Assembly: GCA_002428325.1 (NCBI GenBank)
Contig: DIVR01000016.1
Span: 56,397-69,234 of the forward strand
Direction: 5' to 3'
DNA length: 12,838 nucleotides
Source of the DNA: a bacterium UBP4_UBA6127
GTDB lineage: Bacteria > UBP4 > UBA4092
The position numbers were made by a program, and so were the translations under genes. This document shows positions 11,960 to 12,838 of the stretch, in pieces. The notes beneath the pieces were generated by a model that saw only the letters and a program-made list of their open reading frames with translations, ran no database searches and had not been told where the DNA came from. How positions within the stretch are numbered: position 1 is the first letter of the stretch; every line of letters begins with the position of its first letter.

Positions 11960-12838
11960 TCAATGAGTTATTCGTTTCTCTTTATAAACTACCTTATGCT
12001 GATCTAAAAGGATATTGTATTTATGTAAATAATAATTGTAAGTGTCTCTTCTCTTCCTTAACTTGGTCCAGTAATAAAGGTGTTTTGATTTACCAGAAAA
12101 AGCATGAATGTCGCTCATATCCCAAATGGTTCTTTTAAGAATACATCGAACTGATTTATTTTTGTGATCTAACAAATAAATGCTGTCTCCAAGAGGAAGT
12201 CCACTCCATCTCCCATTGGGTGATACTAGCCATTTATTTGTACTCTCATGTAAACCAATCTCTGACTTTTGATTCCATTTTAGAAACATCTCAGGAGTAG
12301 ATTTATTTTGCTCCCATTTCTCTATCCAGAAGTTTCTTTTATAGATGCCGTAGTTTCTAGGGATTTCTTTATTATTTTCCTGAAGGATATAGAAGCATGA
12401 ATCAGCGACAAAAGCTTTTTTAAAATGGGTTGTCATAAATCCCCATAAATCAGTCTCATCGGTTATTTGCCCGGTAAGGATATTGGAACGATAGAGACCT
12501 TTAATCACATACCCATAGGGATCATCATTCCCACTGACCCCAATATCATCGGGCCAGGGTGCTTTAGGGCCATAATAAATATGTTTTATCTCCGGAGGAG
12601 CCATATTCCTCCGGCAATTCTCAGGGATTTCCAGAAAATCAACGGTAAAGAAATAGACATTCTCAGGATGGAAAACATCATTCAGAATATAAGTAATAAA
12701 CGTATTTTCATTGGCGGGAGAAATGAGGGTTATTTTATTGGTTTGAATATCAACCAAATATATTTTCAAAGGATTATTCTTATCAAAATCAAGTCTTTCC
12801 TGGCAATATAGTTCATGAAAAAGAGCTTCCGGTTTCTT
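11960..12838 (-). CDS. AT-rich hypothetical protein, 5' end outside the window
   Basis: At least 292 residues, with the frame open from the right edge to the stop at 11960. The only candidate start inside, a TTG at 12769, has no ribosome site, and 23 sense codons lie upstream of it, so the true start is probably beyond the window. I recognise no family. The protein is rich in Lys, Asn, Tyr, Trp and Ile, with repeated short strand-like units (IYLVDIQTNKITLI, YGYVIKGLYRSNILTGQI, WLVSPNGRW, SIYLLDHKNKSVRCI) that recall beta-propeller blades. No signal peptide or membrane helix is seen in the visible part. GC by eye is about 35%, clearly lower than the genes to its left, and its codons are A/T-rich, which fits horizontal acquisition. 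It converges on the glycosyltransferase gene. Confidence 0.6.
   Translation of the reverse strand, partial: KKPEALFHELYCQERLDFDKNNPLKIYLVDIQTNKITLISPANENTFITYILNDVFHPENVYFFTVDFLEIPENCRRNMAPPEIKHIYYGPKAPWPDDIGVSGNDDPYGYVIKGLYRSNILTGQITDETDLWGFMTTHFKKAFVADSCFYILQENNKEIPRNYGIYKRNFWIEKWEQNKSTPEMFLKWNQKSEIGLHESTNKWLVSPNGRWSGLPLGDSIYLLDHKNKSVRCILKRTIWDMSDIHAFSGKSKHLYYWTKLRKRRDTYNYYLHKYNILLDQHKVVYKEKRITH

Overview
The window looks like a stretch of chromosome from a bacterium of moderate GC (roughly 45-50% in the genes; estimated by eye). It has Shine-Dalgarno sites, sigma70-like -10 boxes, rho-independent terminators, a PtsN-type PTS IIA protein, CheY-like receivers and a GspF-like domain. No rRNA, tRNA, CRISPR array or transposase is visible, so I cannot name a phylum. 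The mix of a GH57 branching enzyme, a C4 zinc-ribbon/coiled-coil protein and a phosphoribosyl-polyprenol synthase homologue would fit many anaerobic or uncultivated lineages, but that is only inference.

Left block (1-2822): an isoprenylcysteine-methyltransferase-like membrane protein (+) converges on, and overlaps by 98 coding bases, a membrane-anchored FG-GAP/beta-propeller protein (-). The latter is divergent from a HAD-family phosphatase (+). A 394-base intergenic stretch (2823-3216) follows. It carries a perfect 18-bp palindrome and the terminator of the next minus-strand run.

Central minus-strand block (8370 down to 3217): a stand-alone CheY-like receiver, a second receiver that has lost its phospho-acceptor Asp, an MFS transporter, a GH57 1,4-alpha-glucan branching enzyme, a PtsN-like IIA protein with its own probable promoter, and a small zinc-ribbon protein with an AT-hook-like tail. 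Together they suggest carbon storage or uptake (glycogen-type glucan) next to regulatory proteins. The genes probably form more than one transcript.

Right plus-strand block (8571-11806): divergent from the receivers is a soluble, single GspF/T2SSF-type domain fused to a coiled coil. It is followed at 18 bp by a UbiA-family enzyme resembling decaprenyl-phosphate phosphoribosyltransferase, then a strong terminator, an acidic hypothetical protein and a family 2 glycosyltransferase. The lipid-linked sugar enzyme and the glycosyltransferase point to cell-envelope glycan synthesis.

Right edge (11960-12838): an AT-rich, unrecognised gene on the minus strand runs off the window. At the junction lie a second exact copy and a degenerate third copy of the 18-bp palindrome seen at 2954. 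The shared core, TGACA-N2-TGTCA, also overlaps the probable -35 box of the PtsN gene. The most unusual items are this palindrome family, the intact/dead receiver pair divergent from a soluble GspF-like coiled-coil protein, and the antisense gene overlap.
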